A stretch of 64,000 nt of DNA from Nothophaeocryptopus gaeumannii (GCA_031771865.1 JASISA010000027.1:558001-622000); one strand, 5' to 3'. Positions 42,701 to 52,933 are shown, counted from the stretch's first letter. Notes: generated from the letters alone by a model not told the origin. Made by a program: numbers and translations.

Positions 42701-43147
42701 GCCGATGTTCCTGAAGAGGCCAGGGAGGATAAGCGACACCGTCTCGAGAACGAAGGCGCAGAGCCTCATGACTTCGCCAGTGAGGGTCGAAGGCATACTA
42801 GCGACAGAGTGGAGACTGTCCAAGAGACCAAGGAGAAGAAGCGACTCCATCTGGAGAGTGAAGGCGCTGAGCCTCATGACTTCGCCAACGAAACCGATGA
42901 GGCATCTGCGAGCAAGGATGACGTGGAAGACTTGCTCATCGACATGGACCCTCCGACATCTAAGGCCGAGGGTAGCGAGGTTCCAAATGCGACAGAGTCG
43001 AAACCAGAAACCATACATACCGATGCCAGCAAGTCGAACTCCATAACGCGCGCAAAGAAAAACGACACCGAAGATGACGATGACGACGAAATCCTCTCTC
43101 GCGTGCGAGCAAGAATATCACAAAGGACTGCTACTGTGGAGAAATAG
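39746..43147 (+). CDS. SMP/PH-domain lipid-transfer protein (Nvj2/TEX2-like)
   Basis: Intronless, 1133 residues. An N-terminal membrane anchor (residues 7-32, FLFTYILGGLTFIPLLIAAI..) is followed by a linker, a PH-like segment (LYIVLRHGHLMVYDSPAQVEVKHVISL, about 165-280), and an SMP lipid-binding domain (LNSLIGRVFLSL to FADTRGNYVRGGLW, about 297-500), which carries the characteristic LRVQSIDLGDAGPVLSNLKL. The C-terminal 600 residues are disordered, Ser/Glu/Pro-rich, with proline motifs (VPPPLPARRR). This matches yeast Nvj2 and animal TEX2, ER-anchored proteins that transfer lipids at membrane contact sites. Two 47-nt imperfect copies (42732-42778 and 42840-42886) encode repeated EGAEPHDFA-type segments in the tail. 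Confidence 0.85.
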   Translation: MMGFRAFLFTYILGGLTFIPLLIAAIVIPAWYLLPREDGPASPPEVISEDEAKAKDKERDTAWDLSGDAHAGGTFAVLRRYDFQAAINALNAKNNTGAGSGGNTGDGAVQGDANGNAGSESVYQSMYRSVFVGNKNTNSSTSLLQNEDEQSVANRRRTTPANVLYIVLRHGHLMVYDSPAQVEVKHVISLAHHKVSLQAGRDGEDGATEDEIMESDLFVKRTAIVLTPNELPNGALQGPNPAAAKPFYLFSASNIEKEDFYYALLAARASPPIPRALDNDALIKLQSMLHSSSLTPETRALNSLIGRVFLSLHHTSTLRNFVRGKIEKKLSRIQKPAFIPSLRVQSIDLGDAGPVLSNLKLRDLNISGDLALSADMKYNGGLSFTLLAVAKLDLGPRFKARTVDLMLKTTIQRISGTMLLRMKKPPSNRLWFTFESMPEMDVRVEPVVSERKITYGFILRSIEERVKTAVGEGLVKPNWDDVPMPFADTRGNYVRGGLWSDEGIRDPDEAARVLAERNEKTSSMPALAKAEQDTAVSSGLTSNSDVNLTKVRHSATMPVSNDAEPSPPRPPKPMRTPSVTSASVAIDGQNVEPVRADDASIRSTPTPRTLWRARAPPLVSQKDALGELRHLREKAEEAAKTSRTTPADGVDAKRRSSEVPPDELLDVDDASSIRNLSESSASNMAPSPRSWTMPSVDSGRSTAASSPASSRNEQLQQKRANILAATAAATNAARTWGWNAIQRNKGGLRGNVKQDPQEPMGRGQPLPPPGVPLPGPQKGIWPTVGGLRRKPVSGQAQGSSARENGQGARAKTGISLQDAEAAPESGDEFEPWQENSGFDMQDSGPGTSDEHLDRARHRTGGKISAEDQNTETIPARQGLSVASDKTVSRASEPSKPKKVPPPLPARRRQPNNPATDYLAPASDVLEGGSSGSTSELQSEDDVANAPALRVPDADAEAIASENATDAEAHGSTDDVSHFAKDDVVKADVPEEAREDKRHRLENEGAEPHDFASEGRRHTSDRVETVQETKEKKRLHLESEGAEPHDFANETDEASASKDDVEDLLIDMDPPTSKAEGSEVPNATESKPETIHTDASKSNSITRAKKNDTEDDDDDEILSRVRARISQRTATVEK
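42732..42886 (+). repeat. Two-copy 47-nt repeat inside the NVJ2-like gene
   Basis: Copies at 42732-42778 and 42840-42886 share most bases and encode HRLENEGAEPHDFA and LHLESEGAEPHDFA, 36 codons apart. It suggests a local duplication of about 108 nt that has begun to diverge. Confidence 0.85.
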
Positions 43148-43713
43148 AATGCTACAAATAGTCGCATCATCAATATACTCCCTCTCTCGTTTTCCATTTA
43201 CTGTGCAAGTGTTTCGTATAGCTGTACTGGCGTCGCCAAGCTTCAGCCAAAGGATTGCATCAGTCAGCAGAGTGGTTCTGACACAGTGGAGCTATTTCGC
43301 ACTTTCAGCCTCAAACGGACAGCTGTTGATCCAAGCGAGCGGCGTCCGTAGCTACTAAGTTGAAGGTAACGTTTGAGCTGAATGGGTATGGATACTTTGA
43401 ACTCCGAATCACCTAGGTGTCCTCCGGAGTACGGAATTGCCAAAGCTTTAAGAGCTTCCCTGTTGGCTTGGTGGGGTATATGTCCGAAGCCCTCTGCTCG
43501 CTGTCTGTTGTACAAGTGATCCTGCGCTGCGATTCGAATCTGGGGACTACTACTAGATTTCTTTTGAGGGGACTTGAGATTTCGAACGATTGGATTGGAT
43601 ATTGCTGGGTTTTCTGTTCGGGTTGGAAAGGAAACAGAATAGCGATTTCGAGGGATTCAAGAGATCAAGGTCGTTCGATCCAGAGAAAGCAAGAAATACA
43701 ACTGCTACCGACC
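43148..43713. other. Intergenic region upstream of the monooxygenase
   Basis: 566 bp between the NVJ2-like stop and the monooxygenase ATG. The monooxygenase frame is open back to 43417 but shows no plausible protein there, and the ATG at 43714 sits in an ACCATGG context. No gene is recognised in this stretch. Confidence 0.5.
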
Positions 43714-45087
43714 ATGGCCTCCAATGGAGCTGAGGAGGGCGTACCTCTGACTATCTCGATAGTTGGCGCCGGAGTAGCAGGTCTGGCTGCCGCGCTGGCT
43801 CTTGTCCGCCTGACTCCCGATGAGAACCACAAAATTACCGTCTACGAATCGCAACCAGATCTCTCGGAGCTTGGTGCAGGCATCCAACTCGCAGCCAACG
43901 CCACGCGAGTATTATACGCTCTTGATCTGGAGAAGGAATTCAAGAAAGTAGCGAATGAGCCACGGGTGATGGAGGTGAGGCGATATGCAAACGATGCTTT
44001 GATTGGGGAGATCGCGGATAATCCTCAGAGTGAATGGGAGTATGGATATCCGCATTGGCAGGTTTATAGACCGGATTTGCAGAGGGTGCTTGCAGAAGCT
44101 GTGTGGGCGACGGGAAAGGTTGATGTCAAACTTGGGAAGAGGGTGAAGTCTGTGGATATCGAAGCCGGCAATATCACATTCGAGGACGGTGGATCAGTAA
44201 CCGCGGACTTGATCATCGCAGCTGATGGGCTGAAGGGAAAGATGAGAGGATACATACCCGAAGATGAAGGTATTAATGCCAGGCCTTTCACGGAATATAC
44301 ATTCCGTGCCGCCGTGACGAAAGAGAAAATGTTGACGTTTCCGGAGACGGCGGAATTGATGGCCGCCGGCGCCCTAAGCATGGTCTGGTGCGGCCCGGGA
44401 GTCTGCATGCTAGGCTATCCCGTCGCCGCCGGCCAACTCTACAACATCGTCCTCTCCGTTCCACGACCAGCAGATGAGGAAGCGGTAGGCAAGTGGAGTC
44501 AACCAGGAGACATTCGAGAAGGAGCGAAGCTACTTGAGCCGTTCTGTGATCGGACGAAAAAATTATGGTCCTTGGTGGAAGAATGTAATAAATGGACGTT
44601 GGGGGATCTACCACCTCTACCAACGTTCGTGAGTTCGAATGGGAAACTTGCTCTGATAGGAGACTGCGCTCATGCCATCCTACCGCATTCTGCGCAAGGC
44701 GGCGCGATGGCACTCGAAGACGCAGCTTCATTGGCGATATTCGCCTCTTCTCTGAAAGATAAAGCTGATCTACCGCGGATGATGCGGTCTTGGAATGCAC
44801 TGAGGCAAGATCGCATGACTGGCGTGAGGAGGTATGCGAGTGGGAATCAACAGTTCCTTTCTATGCCGGATGGAGAGGCGCAGGAGAAGAGGGATGCTGC
44901 GTGGGCGGCTATGACGAAGGCTTGGAAGAAGGAGTTGGAGGAGCTTGGGGAGGAAGGCTTCAAGAACAAACCTAAGCCGAAGCCTGATGCCGAATCGGGG
45001 GATATGCGGTCGCCGGAGACGAGGATGTATATTTTCGGGTATGATGCGATTGAAGAGGCACGAAAGGCGGTGCAGAAGGCGAGTTGA
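43714..45087 (+). CDS. FAD-dependent monooxygenase, salicylate-hydroxylase-like
   Basis: Intronless; 457 residues from the ATG at 43714. The Rossmann dinucleotide motif is at residues about 14-25 (IVGAGVAGLAAALAL), followed by an acidic residue ending beta-2 (VYESQPDLSELGAGIQL). The conserved DG motif is at IAADGLKGKMR, and the second FAD-binding GD motif is GDCAHAILPHSAQGGAMALEDA. This is the class A flavoprotein aromatic hydroxylase layout (salicylate hydroxylase group). It probably hydroxylates an aromatic or cyclic compound using NAD(P)H; the substrate is unknown. A Lys/Pro/Glu tail (NKPKPKPDAE) and the C-terminus RMYIFGYDA are as seen in fungal members. The next gene is convergent. Confidence 0.9.
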   Translation: MASNGAEEGVPLTISIVGAGVAGLAAALALVRLTPDENHKITVYESQPDLSELGAGIQLAANATRVLYALDLEKEFKKVANEPRVMEVRRYANDALIGEIADNPQSEWEYGYPHWQVYRPDLQRVLAEAVWATGKVDVKLGKRVKSVDIEAGNITFEDGGSVTADLIIAADGLKGKMRGYIPEDEGINARPFTEYTFRAAVTKEKMLTFPETAELMAAGALSMVWCGPGVCMLGYPVAAGQLYNIVLSVPRPADEEAVGKWSQPGDIREGAKLLEPFCDRTKKLWSLVEECNKWTLGDLPPLPTFVSSNGKLALIGDCAHAILPHSAQGGAMALEDAASLAIFASSLKDKADLPRMMRSWNALRQDRMTGVRRYASGNQQFLSMPDGEAQEKRDAAWAAMTKAWKKELEELGEEGFKNKPKPKPDAESGDMRSPETRMYIFGYDAIEEARKAVQKAS

Positions 45088-45251
45088 TAGAATTGGTCTT
45101 CATTTGAAGGGGCGAGGTATTAGGCCTGCCAGGAATATAATCTGCATTTCACACAGCTCAACTTAGTGCACAAGTCTGTACTGATCTCTCTCTGGTCCCA
45201 GTAGCGCATGTTTTCATTAATCGTCATGTATGAACATATCAACGGGACTCT

Positions 45252-46583
45252 TCATCCGTCAAATGTCCATACTCCAGTTTCGATGCCAGATCCATAATCG
45301 CCTCTTGTGATCGCTGACTCCTTCAATGCGTCTACCAGGGCTTCTGTATCAGCAACGTTGGGGGCAGAATGCCAAAATAGACTGTTGGCGACTCTGACCT
45401 GCTTCAGATTAGGCAGCGTCCCGTCATCAATCGCAATGAGGATGTCGATAGGCGTGATCTTGTCTTCCACAGCAGGGTTGCCAGAGTTCGTGAGCTCCAG
45501 AGTTCGAAGCTGACAAGGCGTGTCATGGTCAAGTCGATGAAGAGGAGTGGGGTCCATTTTCCCAAGTGAGTCTTCGTCACGGTTCTGAGACCCACTCAGA
45601 TCGAAGACTGCCGGTGTAATGTAGTCGACGCTGATGCTAAGCTTCTTGAGACCTGGTAGTGTGAAGATCACATCGTCAAGTGAGCAGAACACTAGCCTGG
45701 GTAAATGTGCCAGCCTCAGCGACTCCAAATTGGGCAGCGGCCGTACGACGTTACGAAGAAGATGGATGAGAGCAGCGGTCTTGGCCATCGGGCAGTGCTG
45801 AATAGTCAAGCTCCGAAGGCTGGCAGGAAAGGATACCACTCCATGCACGAAGTGTGCATCAATGCCGCCACTCAAAGACAAGTCTTGCAGATTTGGCGGC
45901 CAGTGAATTTCCAAATCGCTGACTTCGCGATTGAATCCAGAGCTCCGAGGCAGTCTGAGGTGGGTGAGGTGTTCCAGATCCGCAATCGCCTTAAAGAGCA
46001 TCGTCAAAGGTGGGCTTTCGCTGACGAGGCTGAGATCAAGGACGTGCAGATTCTTGCAGCCTGCCAGAGCTGGAAAGCTGTTCGTGGCAAAAGTCGACTG
46101 GGGAGCAAAGAATTTCTCCAGACTTCCCTTCGTCCGTCCAAGCAGTCTCGCTGTGATGCTCCTGCTTCCAGAATGTACAAGCTGACTCATGTCAAGAGTC
46201 TTGACTAGACTTGCCAGAGGACTTTTCCGGATGTGAAGGTTCTTTGAAGGCTGTATCGTACGGACAAATGGGTCGAAATTCCTTCCTGATATCCATGGCC
46301 GAGCGTAGAGCAGAGGAACTGCCGCTTGATACCATTGCCGGGAAAGGAGGCAACAGGAGGCCAGAGTATATTGGGCTTGTCGAAAGCGGGAAACATATTC
46401 GAGGATCGCGATCAATATCTCGTCCGGCAAATATGCAGCCGGCCTTGTCCAATTCGGTGTAGGTATTCTTTCGATTGTTTTGCCGATTTCTTCCGTTGTC
46501 TTTGATTCTTTGCCACGCTGCTTTACCTGCTCAAGGTTCTCGGCCATGGATATCGTCCAGTTGCGCTGCTGATCCAGAGCCAT
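45252..46583 (-). CDS. F-box protein with leucine-rich-like repeats
   Basis: Intronless; 443 residues from the ATG at 46581-46583. An F-box is visible at about residues 50-90 (YLPDEILIAILEYVSRFRQAQYTLASCCLLSRQW), followed by leucine-rich segments (LHVLDLSL, LEHLTHLRLP, LQDLSLSGG, LRSLTIQHCP, LESLRLAHLP, LKKLSIS, LRTLELT) spaced 25-35 residues apart. This is the usual architecture of SCF ubiquitin-ligase substrate receptors, with Skp1 binding by the F-box and substrate capture by the repeats. The substrate is unknown. It is divergent from COX13, sharing 246 bp of upstream DNA. Confidence 0.85.
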   Translation of the reverse strand: MALDQQRNWTISMAENLEQVKQRGKESKTTEEIGKTIERIPTPNWTRPAAYLPDEILIAILEYVSRFRQAQYTLASCCLLSRQWYQAAVPLLYARPWISGRNFDPFVRTIQPSKNLHIRKSPLASLVKTLDMSQLVHSGSRSITARLLGRTKGSLEKFFAPQSTFATNSFPALAGCKNLHVLDLSLVSESPPLTMLFKAIADLEHLTHLRLPRSSGFNREVSDLEIHWPPNLQDLSLSGGIDAHFVHGVVSFPASLRSLTIQHCPMAKTAALIHLLRNVVRPLPNLESLRLAHLPRLVFCSLDDVIFTLPGLKKLSISVDYITPAVFDLSGSQNRDEDSLGKMDPTPLHRLDHDTPCQLRTLELTNSGNPAVEDKITPIDILIAIDDGTLPNLKQVRVANSLFWHSAPNVADTEALVDALKESAITRGDYGSGIETGVWTFDG

Positions 46584-46829
46584 GTTGTGTCCAAATTATG
46601 GCTCTATAGATGGCTGCTTGTCCATATTGGAAATGTTGTTCAAGTGGCGGTCATGAAAAGAGCCAGAACGTTCCTTCACTTGCCGTAGATTTGAACTCTG
46701 ACGTATGCACGGCCCATCGACGGGATGGGCCGCTGCCGAGCTCGAGCGAGCGTCAACTTCGCCATGGCAGCGACAGCACCACAAGCCCTTGGATCCTACT
46801 GATTCCTCAATACCACCACGACAGTAACC
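46584..46829. promoter_or_regulatory. Shared upstream region of F-box gene and COX13
   Basis: 246 bp between divergent ATG codons; both promoters must lie here. No defined site is recognised. Confidence 0.55.
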
Positions 46830-47596
46830 ATGTTCGCCGCACGAGCGACCCGTACCTTCACACCGGCCATCCGCCAGGTCGCACAACGCCGACTCCAGAG
46901 CAGCGGTCTCCAGGGCCCGACCGACAATGCGTTCAACCGCGAGCGACAGGCCGTCAAGGAGCACGCTGCTGGTTCTTCTGGTATATGATTGCCCAGTGCG
47001 AAACCCCAACGAAGGGAGAGCAGAAGGTCAGCAGAGTGGAGGGAAGGGAAGAGGAGGTTGAGGGCGCGTTTCTACAGGAAGCCAATGGGTGAGAGGGTAG
47101 CAGGGGAAGAGACGGGGACAAGAGACAGGGAGGATTGCGACAGTTTCTACAGCACGAAAGGAAAAACGTACGCTGACATTGGCTTCACGCAGACCTCTGG
47201 CGCAAGCTCTCGATCTAGTACGTCGACTCAAAATCCCCCACTTACGCGAAGACATCCCACGCGATCTTTCGCCAATGCTGTGTGTACTCTCGGAACGTAA
47301 ACTAATATTCTTCAAGCATCGTCATCCCATGCCTCTGTATCGCCGGCGTGAACGCGTACCGACTATGGACCGAGCACTGGGAGCACGTCGCCCACGAGCC
47401 TCCGCTTGAGGAGCGCACGGAATACCCATACATGAACATCCGAACGAAGAACTTCTTTTGGGGAGATGGCGACAAGGTCAGTACAAGCAAGCTACGGAGG
47501 ATAGCAGGAGATACGCAATGATCAAAATTTGACGTTTCGTTGCAGACTCTTTTCTGGAACCCGAAGGTCAACCACCACAAGCAAAGCGACGAGTAA
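46830..47596 (+). CDS. COX13: Cytochrome c oxidase subunit VIa (Cox13)
   Basis: Gene model: 46830-46980, 47193-47217, 47317-47476, 47546-47596; introns of 212, 99 and 69 nt; 128 residues. Exon 2 is only 25 nt, and splicing across it gives DLWRKLSIY and then IVIPCLCIAGVNAYRLW, the single membrane span of subunit VIa. The signature block HVAHEPPLEERTEYPYMNIRTKNFFWGDGDKTLFWN is unmistakable. The first 25-30 residues (MFAARATRTFTPAIRQVAQRRLQSS) are a mitochondrial targeting signal. The protein sits in the inner membrane as an accessory complex IV subunit. In many Pezizomycotina COX13 is next to APN2 at the MAT locus. Here it lies on the far side of MAT1-2-1, about 5.3 kb away. Intron 1 is long for this genome. 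Confidence 0.94.
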
Positions 47597-48042
47597 AGAG
47601 AGCGCGTTGGCTACGATTCTCTGTGCTTTGCAACCCGACATACTAGATTTTCTTGCGTTCTACGGAGACACAGGCGAAGAGAGCATCGAGTGTATATACT
47701 ACTTGCGAAGCAGCTACGGGATGAGATGACTTGAACTTGATCTACTTTCAATGTGGCCTCCTTCTTCTACTATCTCCTGCACATCGCGATATCCTGTTAC
47801 TCGTGTGCCTCTATTCTCTGCACAGATCGTGCCTGACACCGACACCGTATATCGCACTTCCTTCCGACCTGTTCCAAAGCAATCGCGAGACATATCAGGT
47901 GATCTTACCTCAGGCACGAGGCACGATGACATCGCGTTTCACTGTGAGAGCTGGCGCTTGAACCCCGCCGATCCGTTGACCACCACCCAATCTTACCTAT
48001 GCCTCCTCATCCATTGAGCCTCACTGAGAAACCTTAGCGTAT

Positions 48043-49411
48043 ATGGCTGCTGCAACATTGCGACCGTTCCTGAATTTCAATCAGCCGAGGTCTCTGTTCT
48101 CTACCTTCACGAAAACGCGATCAGCATTCCTCCCTTGCAGCAGATCACGAACACAATGCAAGTACTCGCAGGCTACGCGTCGATACTACCAAGCAACTCC
48201 CTCTGCTCCACAAGTTAGCAGCAGTGGAATCCCCGATTTCGCCTTCGCCTTCGACATAGACGGCGTCCTTGTTCGCTCGTCCGCTCCCCTCCCAGGAGCC
48301 TCACAAGCCCTCAAATACCTCCAATCCGAACGAATCCCTTTCATACTCCTCACGAATGGCGGTGGTAAATCCGAAGAAGAGAGGGTGGCAGACTTATCAG
48401 CCAAGCTGGATGTGGAGTTAGACACGAGCTTGATTGTGCAAAGTCATACGCCCTTTGCCCACCTCACGGACTTCCACGACAAGACCGTACTGGTTTGTGG
48501 AGGAGATTACGATAAATGCCAACTCGTAGCCCAGAAATATGGCTTCAAGAGTGTAGTCACACCTGGAGACCTTGTGGTAGCATACCCAGACATCTGGCCG
48601 TTCTCGAAGGTGTTTCTGGATTACTACAAATCCTTCGCGAAACCTCTTCCTGCGCCGATAACGAGTCCAAGCAATCCTCTGAGTGCTGGGAAAGAGAGGC
48701 TGAAGATCGACGCGATATTCGTCTACAACGACCCACGAGACTGGGGACTTGATGCCGCAATCATACTCGATACGCTGTTGAGTAAAGAAGGATACATCGG
48801 CACCCTCTCGCCCAAAAATGGCGATGTCTCCCTCCCAAACCGCGGGTATCAACAAGACTCCCAACCGAAACTGTACTATTCCAACCCCGACCTGTGGTGG
48901 GCGACTTCCTACCACCTATCGCGTTTGGGACAAGGCGGTTTCAACGCGGCTTTTGATGGGCTGTGGAAGACGGTTACGGCAGGTGCGGAATTGGAGGAAA
49001 CGGTTATTGGCAAGCCGTCGCAGGAGACGTATGAGTTTGCGGAGGGGAGGTTGAGGAGGGCGAGGAAGGGGTTGATGGGCAATGTGGGGTTGAATGATCC
49101 GTTGAAGAGGGTTTTTATGGTTGGGTAAGTGACAACAAGAACACGAAGGGACTGAGAAGTTGTGGCAATTTCTTTTGATGTGTTTACATGCTGACTCTTG
49201 CTTGCTTTTATCCAGGGACAATCCTGAAAGCGATATTCGCGGCGCGAATAACTATGTGAGCCCGCATGGCAGTTCTTGGACGAGTATTCTCATCAAGACG
49301 GGGGTGTACCAGGAGGGTACGGTGCCGAGTTGTCAGCCGGATGTTGTGAGGGAGAATGTGTTTGATGCCGTCCGGTGGGCGGTCGAGGATGCGAGGAGAA
49401 GGGGAGTGTGA
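48043..49411 (+). CDS. HAD-superfamily hydrolase, Cut1/CECR5-like
   Basis: Gene model: 48043-49124 and 49216-49411; intron of 91 nt (GTAAGT..TCCAG); 425 residues. The first about 45 residues are basic and hydroxylated (MAAATLRPFLNFNQPRSLFS..), like a mitochondrial presequence. HAD motif I is AFDIDGVLVRS (about residue 68), motif II is LLTNGGG, and the final acidic motif DNPESDIRGAN is completed by the exon junction (VG|DNPESD). This combination and length are those of the TIGR01456 class (S. cerevisiae YKR070W-like, human CECR5/HDHD5), mitochondrial proteins of unknown substrate. All catalytic acidic residues appear present. It lies between COX13 and the sulfotransferase-like relic, on the same strand. 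Confidence 0.9.
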
Positions 49412-50059
49412 GGGTGTAGGGTGTATGGTGTAGGCTGCGTCGCTCGTGACGGACAACAGGAAACATGACGAGGGTTGCCATCATCACGATATCGTCGACA
49501 CAATAGCTCCCTCTGAGCTTACAGCCATCCAACCTCTTGTTCGTCAAATCCTGTGGCGGTCACAATGGCGTCCGGGGGGAAAGCCAACAAAGAACGCCTC
49601 AAGCCATTTTTTGCCTTTGACGTGTTGGCTGCCAGGTATGTCTAACAGAAACGACCCAACCTAAGCTAATGTGGTGAAATATGACTTCACGCCATCACGG
49701 GATGCATTCGGAGAGCATCACATCCGAATAGTCCTTTCTATTTTTACGTCACAAAGCTCGAAGCAACACCTATCATTCAAGCTTCGCTTTGAAGGACAAG
49801 TGGTTGACAGGACCATGATCCACTTGGAGCTATGAATGTACAAATATTTTCATTATTGTGGTTGTATCAGCGTGGCAAAACCTCAAGGCCTAAGGTCATA
49901 TGACTCGCTGTGACATGAGAACTTTACTTCTGTTCTTACGCAAAATCCCCCAGGCACCTTACAGAATCGTCAGATGACGAATGATACCGTCCACAGAATC
50001 GACGAATATGCACTCGAGAATCTGAATTCAAGGCCTTCTCGGGCAACGCGTCTTACAAC
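49412..50059. other. Intergenic region
   Basis: About 650 bp with no recognisable gene. It may hold regulatory DNA of the following, now broken gene. Confidence 0.45.
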
Positions 50060-51008
50060 ATGACTTTAATGGACAGAATCGTGGCGTGGATCGCTCAGAT
50101 GTCCATGCGGCCATCAAAGCGAACTCACAACCCAGATTTTCCAATGGAATTGCTTTGCCTGGGCTTTTCGAGAACAGGAACTGGATCCCTCTGCAAAGCT
50201 CTAAACGCCTTCGGATATGACCATATCTATCATGGTTGGTCTCAGATACCTGACGGTGACTGGTGTCTCTGGAACAAAGCATGCATGGCCAAGTTCCGCG
50301 GTATTGGAATATTTGATTCGAACCATTTGGGAAGACCTTCTTGGAGACTACCAAGCCGTCTCAGACATGCCCTGTATATGTAGGTCCATTCACTACCACC
50401 CTGTGCCAGAGCACAACCCTCACTGATATGTACACAGTCTTTGCTCGCGAGTTACTCCAAACATACCCTGATGCGAAAGTCATACTCACGACGCGCGACT
50501 TTGATTCATGGTACGACAGCATTATGAGCGTAAAATCGAGCCCTTGGTTAGTCTGGCTGGTCTATCTACTCTCCTTCTTGCAACCCTCGAACTTGTCGCA
50601 GTCCATACCAACGCATGGCTCTTATGCTCTCAAAAGATTCCAGCTTTGAGCAAAGAAGGTCTGCGTGCAACTTATGAGGAACACAATGCACTTATCAGAG
50701 GCCTTGCACCGAAGCAGAGATTGCTCGAGTACCACGTGAGTGACGGGTGGGAACCACTTGCTGCTTTTCTAGGAAAGAGGATCCCGGGACAGCAGATGCC
50801 AAATGGTAACGCCGCGAGAGAGTTTACACGCAGACGCTCAGAAGATACCATCAACACCTATGCCCCTGTGGTCCGGAACGTTAATTTGGTCATTGGCACG
50901 GTCTTGGTACTGGTCACTCTCATCGTCCTTGACCGAAGCTTTCAACAGCTGACGGAAATACCAAGAGCATTCCATCAGCGTATCTTCCTGGAACGCCCCA
51001 AGTGCTAG
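50060..51008 (+). pseudogene. Broken P-loop sulfotransferase-like gene
   Basis: Fragments in three frames match a fungal sulfotransferase-related family. Frame one: PMELLCLGFSRTGTGSLCKAL (P-loop-like) then HIYHGW..WNKACMAKFRG. Frame two, after a one-base shift between about 50300 and 50330: EDLLGDYQAVSDMP, then a normal intron (50380-50437) into FARELLQTYPDAKVILTTRD and FDSWYDSIMS. Near 50630-50650 another shift, after ALKRFQL and TGA, is needed to reach SKEGLRATYEEHNALIRG and LLEYHVSDGWEPLAAFLGK. Downstream is a hydrophobic C-terminal anchor (LVIGTVLVLVTLIVL). At least two indels break it, so it is judged a pseudogene. The conserved intron shows that it was once a normal gene. Confidence 0.75.
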
Positions 51009-51513
51009 GTTCTCTCTCTTGTAAACACTGGTGAGATTGAAGACGTATCAATCTCAAGGCGGAGCACAGCTTCAAACAGTCCTTATGTTGACGAATATGG
51101 CAGAGTACTTCTGAATAGAGCATGTCGTGTTTGCGTACATGTCTCGTTACCATCCAGCAGCACACGCACTCGCTTGGAGTAGCGCGAGACCTTTCACTGC
51201 TTTCACTGTAAAACAGCATAGGTGGGCGGTTGAGGAGGCGCAGGCGAGGAGACTGTGAGGGTGTGTCGATCGCCTGTCATCACAGCCACTCAATCCATGC
51301 CCTCCACGGTGCATCTTCCACAGAACGAGCTGGAGCGCTCTTCAACTTCGAAGTGCTCACTGGAGTCATCGACATAAGAGTGTAGAGACTTACTCAAAAT
51401 AGACAACTGAGGCTTAATATGCATCTCGAGTATTCAATTCATTCTGAGGCGTACGGGTTCCTATCACTTAACATGAAGCATCCTCACCATTGCAGATTGC
51501 TCGTTGGGAGACT
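51009..51513. other. Intergenic region
   Basis: About 500 bp downstream of two converging units; no recognised gene. Confidence 0.45.
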
Positions 51514-52658
51514 TCACAGCCAAAGCTCAGCAGCCTCACGATCCACCGCCTGCTCGAGCAAGCGCTTGCCCTCAGGGCTCAGAAGTGTAGCCACGATCGC
51601 GGCCGGCGTACGTCTAAACTGACTGGTTATATCGTCCTCAAACAGAGCCATGAGCCGACCCATCTCTGCCACTGGCTCTTGTTTTCCAAACGCCAAGTGT
51701 TTCTTTGTCTGTTGCCAAAATTAGCGATCATACTGGAGAGCAGAAATTGGCACCGTACTTACGATCTCGGTCTTTGGAATCGGGCCAGCTAGGCGTTTGA
51801 TCGTAGCGCTCTGACCTTCCTTGACATTCTCGTGGAACACGGGGCGGTCTCTGCCCGGTAGCATACCTCGCGCCACCTCTGGTCGCGGGGAGACTCGCAT
51901 GATGTCCGTCAAGATCTCCTCAACCTTCTGTCGCCAACGCTCAGCGATGAGAACGGCGCTCTGTGGCATCTGCTGTGCCGCGATCAGCTTCATGCCCGGT
52001 TGGAAACTCTCAATCTCTTTGACCGCAGGAGAGTCTGAAATCAGCGGCATCTTGCGTCCAAAGCTCTCCCAGGGTTGGTATGGCTCTTCAGTGTTTGGTC
52101 TGTTTGGCTTAGATCCACTCAGAGCATCGATGCGCTTCTGGGACTGCTCGAGGAACTCTCTGCCTTTGATGGTGATGAGGAAGAGCTCCTTGGTGCGCTT
52201 GACGGATTTGCCGCCGAGTTCGAGGAATCGAGCGCGAGTGCGGGCATCGCCGAAGAGCTCAGGATGAGCGCGGAGGCGTTTGATCTCAGGCGCCAGGTGG
52301 CTGATCATGGTGAGGGCTTCTCGAATGAGCTCGTCCGGATCGTACTTGAAAGGATCTTGAGGGTTGGCCCAGAAGTGACCGACGCCGCGGATGTCGCACA
52401 TCCAAAATTTGATGTCAATGATACGGAGCTGCTGGAGGATTAAGTCGAGGAAGGCTTGGTCGTACTGGACCACATCGCCGGGCGTGAGCGCTTCATCTAG
52501 TGCTGTTAGTGTGCAAAACGCGTCGAGCTGCTTGGTCACCTACCATTTGCAACACCGCGGTCTCCGGCTAAAGTGTGTGGATTCGGTCGCTTCTTGATTC
52601 CCTCGATGGTCGGCTCTTTTGGCATGAGGTGTGGGAAGTTCTGCACGAGGATGTCCAT
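51514..52658 (-). CDS. Conserved fungal protein of unknown function
   Basis: Gene model: complement of 52544-52658, 51763-52496 and 51514-51708; introns of 47 nt (52497-52543) and 54 nt (51709-51762); 347 residues. The start is ATG at 52656-52658 (MDILVQNFPHLMPKEP). Both junctions hold the frame with standard donors (GTAGGT, GTAAGT) and acceptors (CACTAG, CAACAG), and the sequence has even, non-repetitive composition, so it is very likely a real gene. Recognisable landmarks are LILQQLRIIDIKFWMCDIRG, HFWANPQDPFKYDPDEL and a C-terminal helix ending REAAELWL. I do not recognise the family. It lies 276 bp from the MAT1-2-1 stop codon and points the same way, so it may be a MAT-flanking gene. Confidence 0.75.
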
Positions 52659-52933
52659 CTTCGCTGCTGGGCGTGCGCTTCGTGCGCAGCGCAAGTGGTG
52701 CTCAGGGTGAGAGAGGGTGGTGTTGTTGTCGCGTGTTGAGTTGAGGGAAAGTAAACCGTGTTTGTTGATCCGCAAAAGTCAAGTTTACTGCTGCGCGAAG
52801 CGGGACCCACCGTTGCATTTCAACGGCAACATGTGAGAGTGCGAAGTGAAAGTTAATGATGGCAAGAGTCACATTCATTTGGAAGCTATTTACAAAACAA
52901 AACGAGCACGGTGTATGTCTCTTCACTCAGGCC

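Noticed and set aside
43460..43560. tRNA-like A-box and B-box (tggcttggtggg; gattcgaatct) upstream of the monooxygenase
   Set aside because: The bases flanking the B-box cannot form a T-arm stem, and no acceptor stem pairs. Not a tRNA. Other ttcgaat-type hits at 9752 and 50325 fail the same test.
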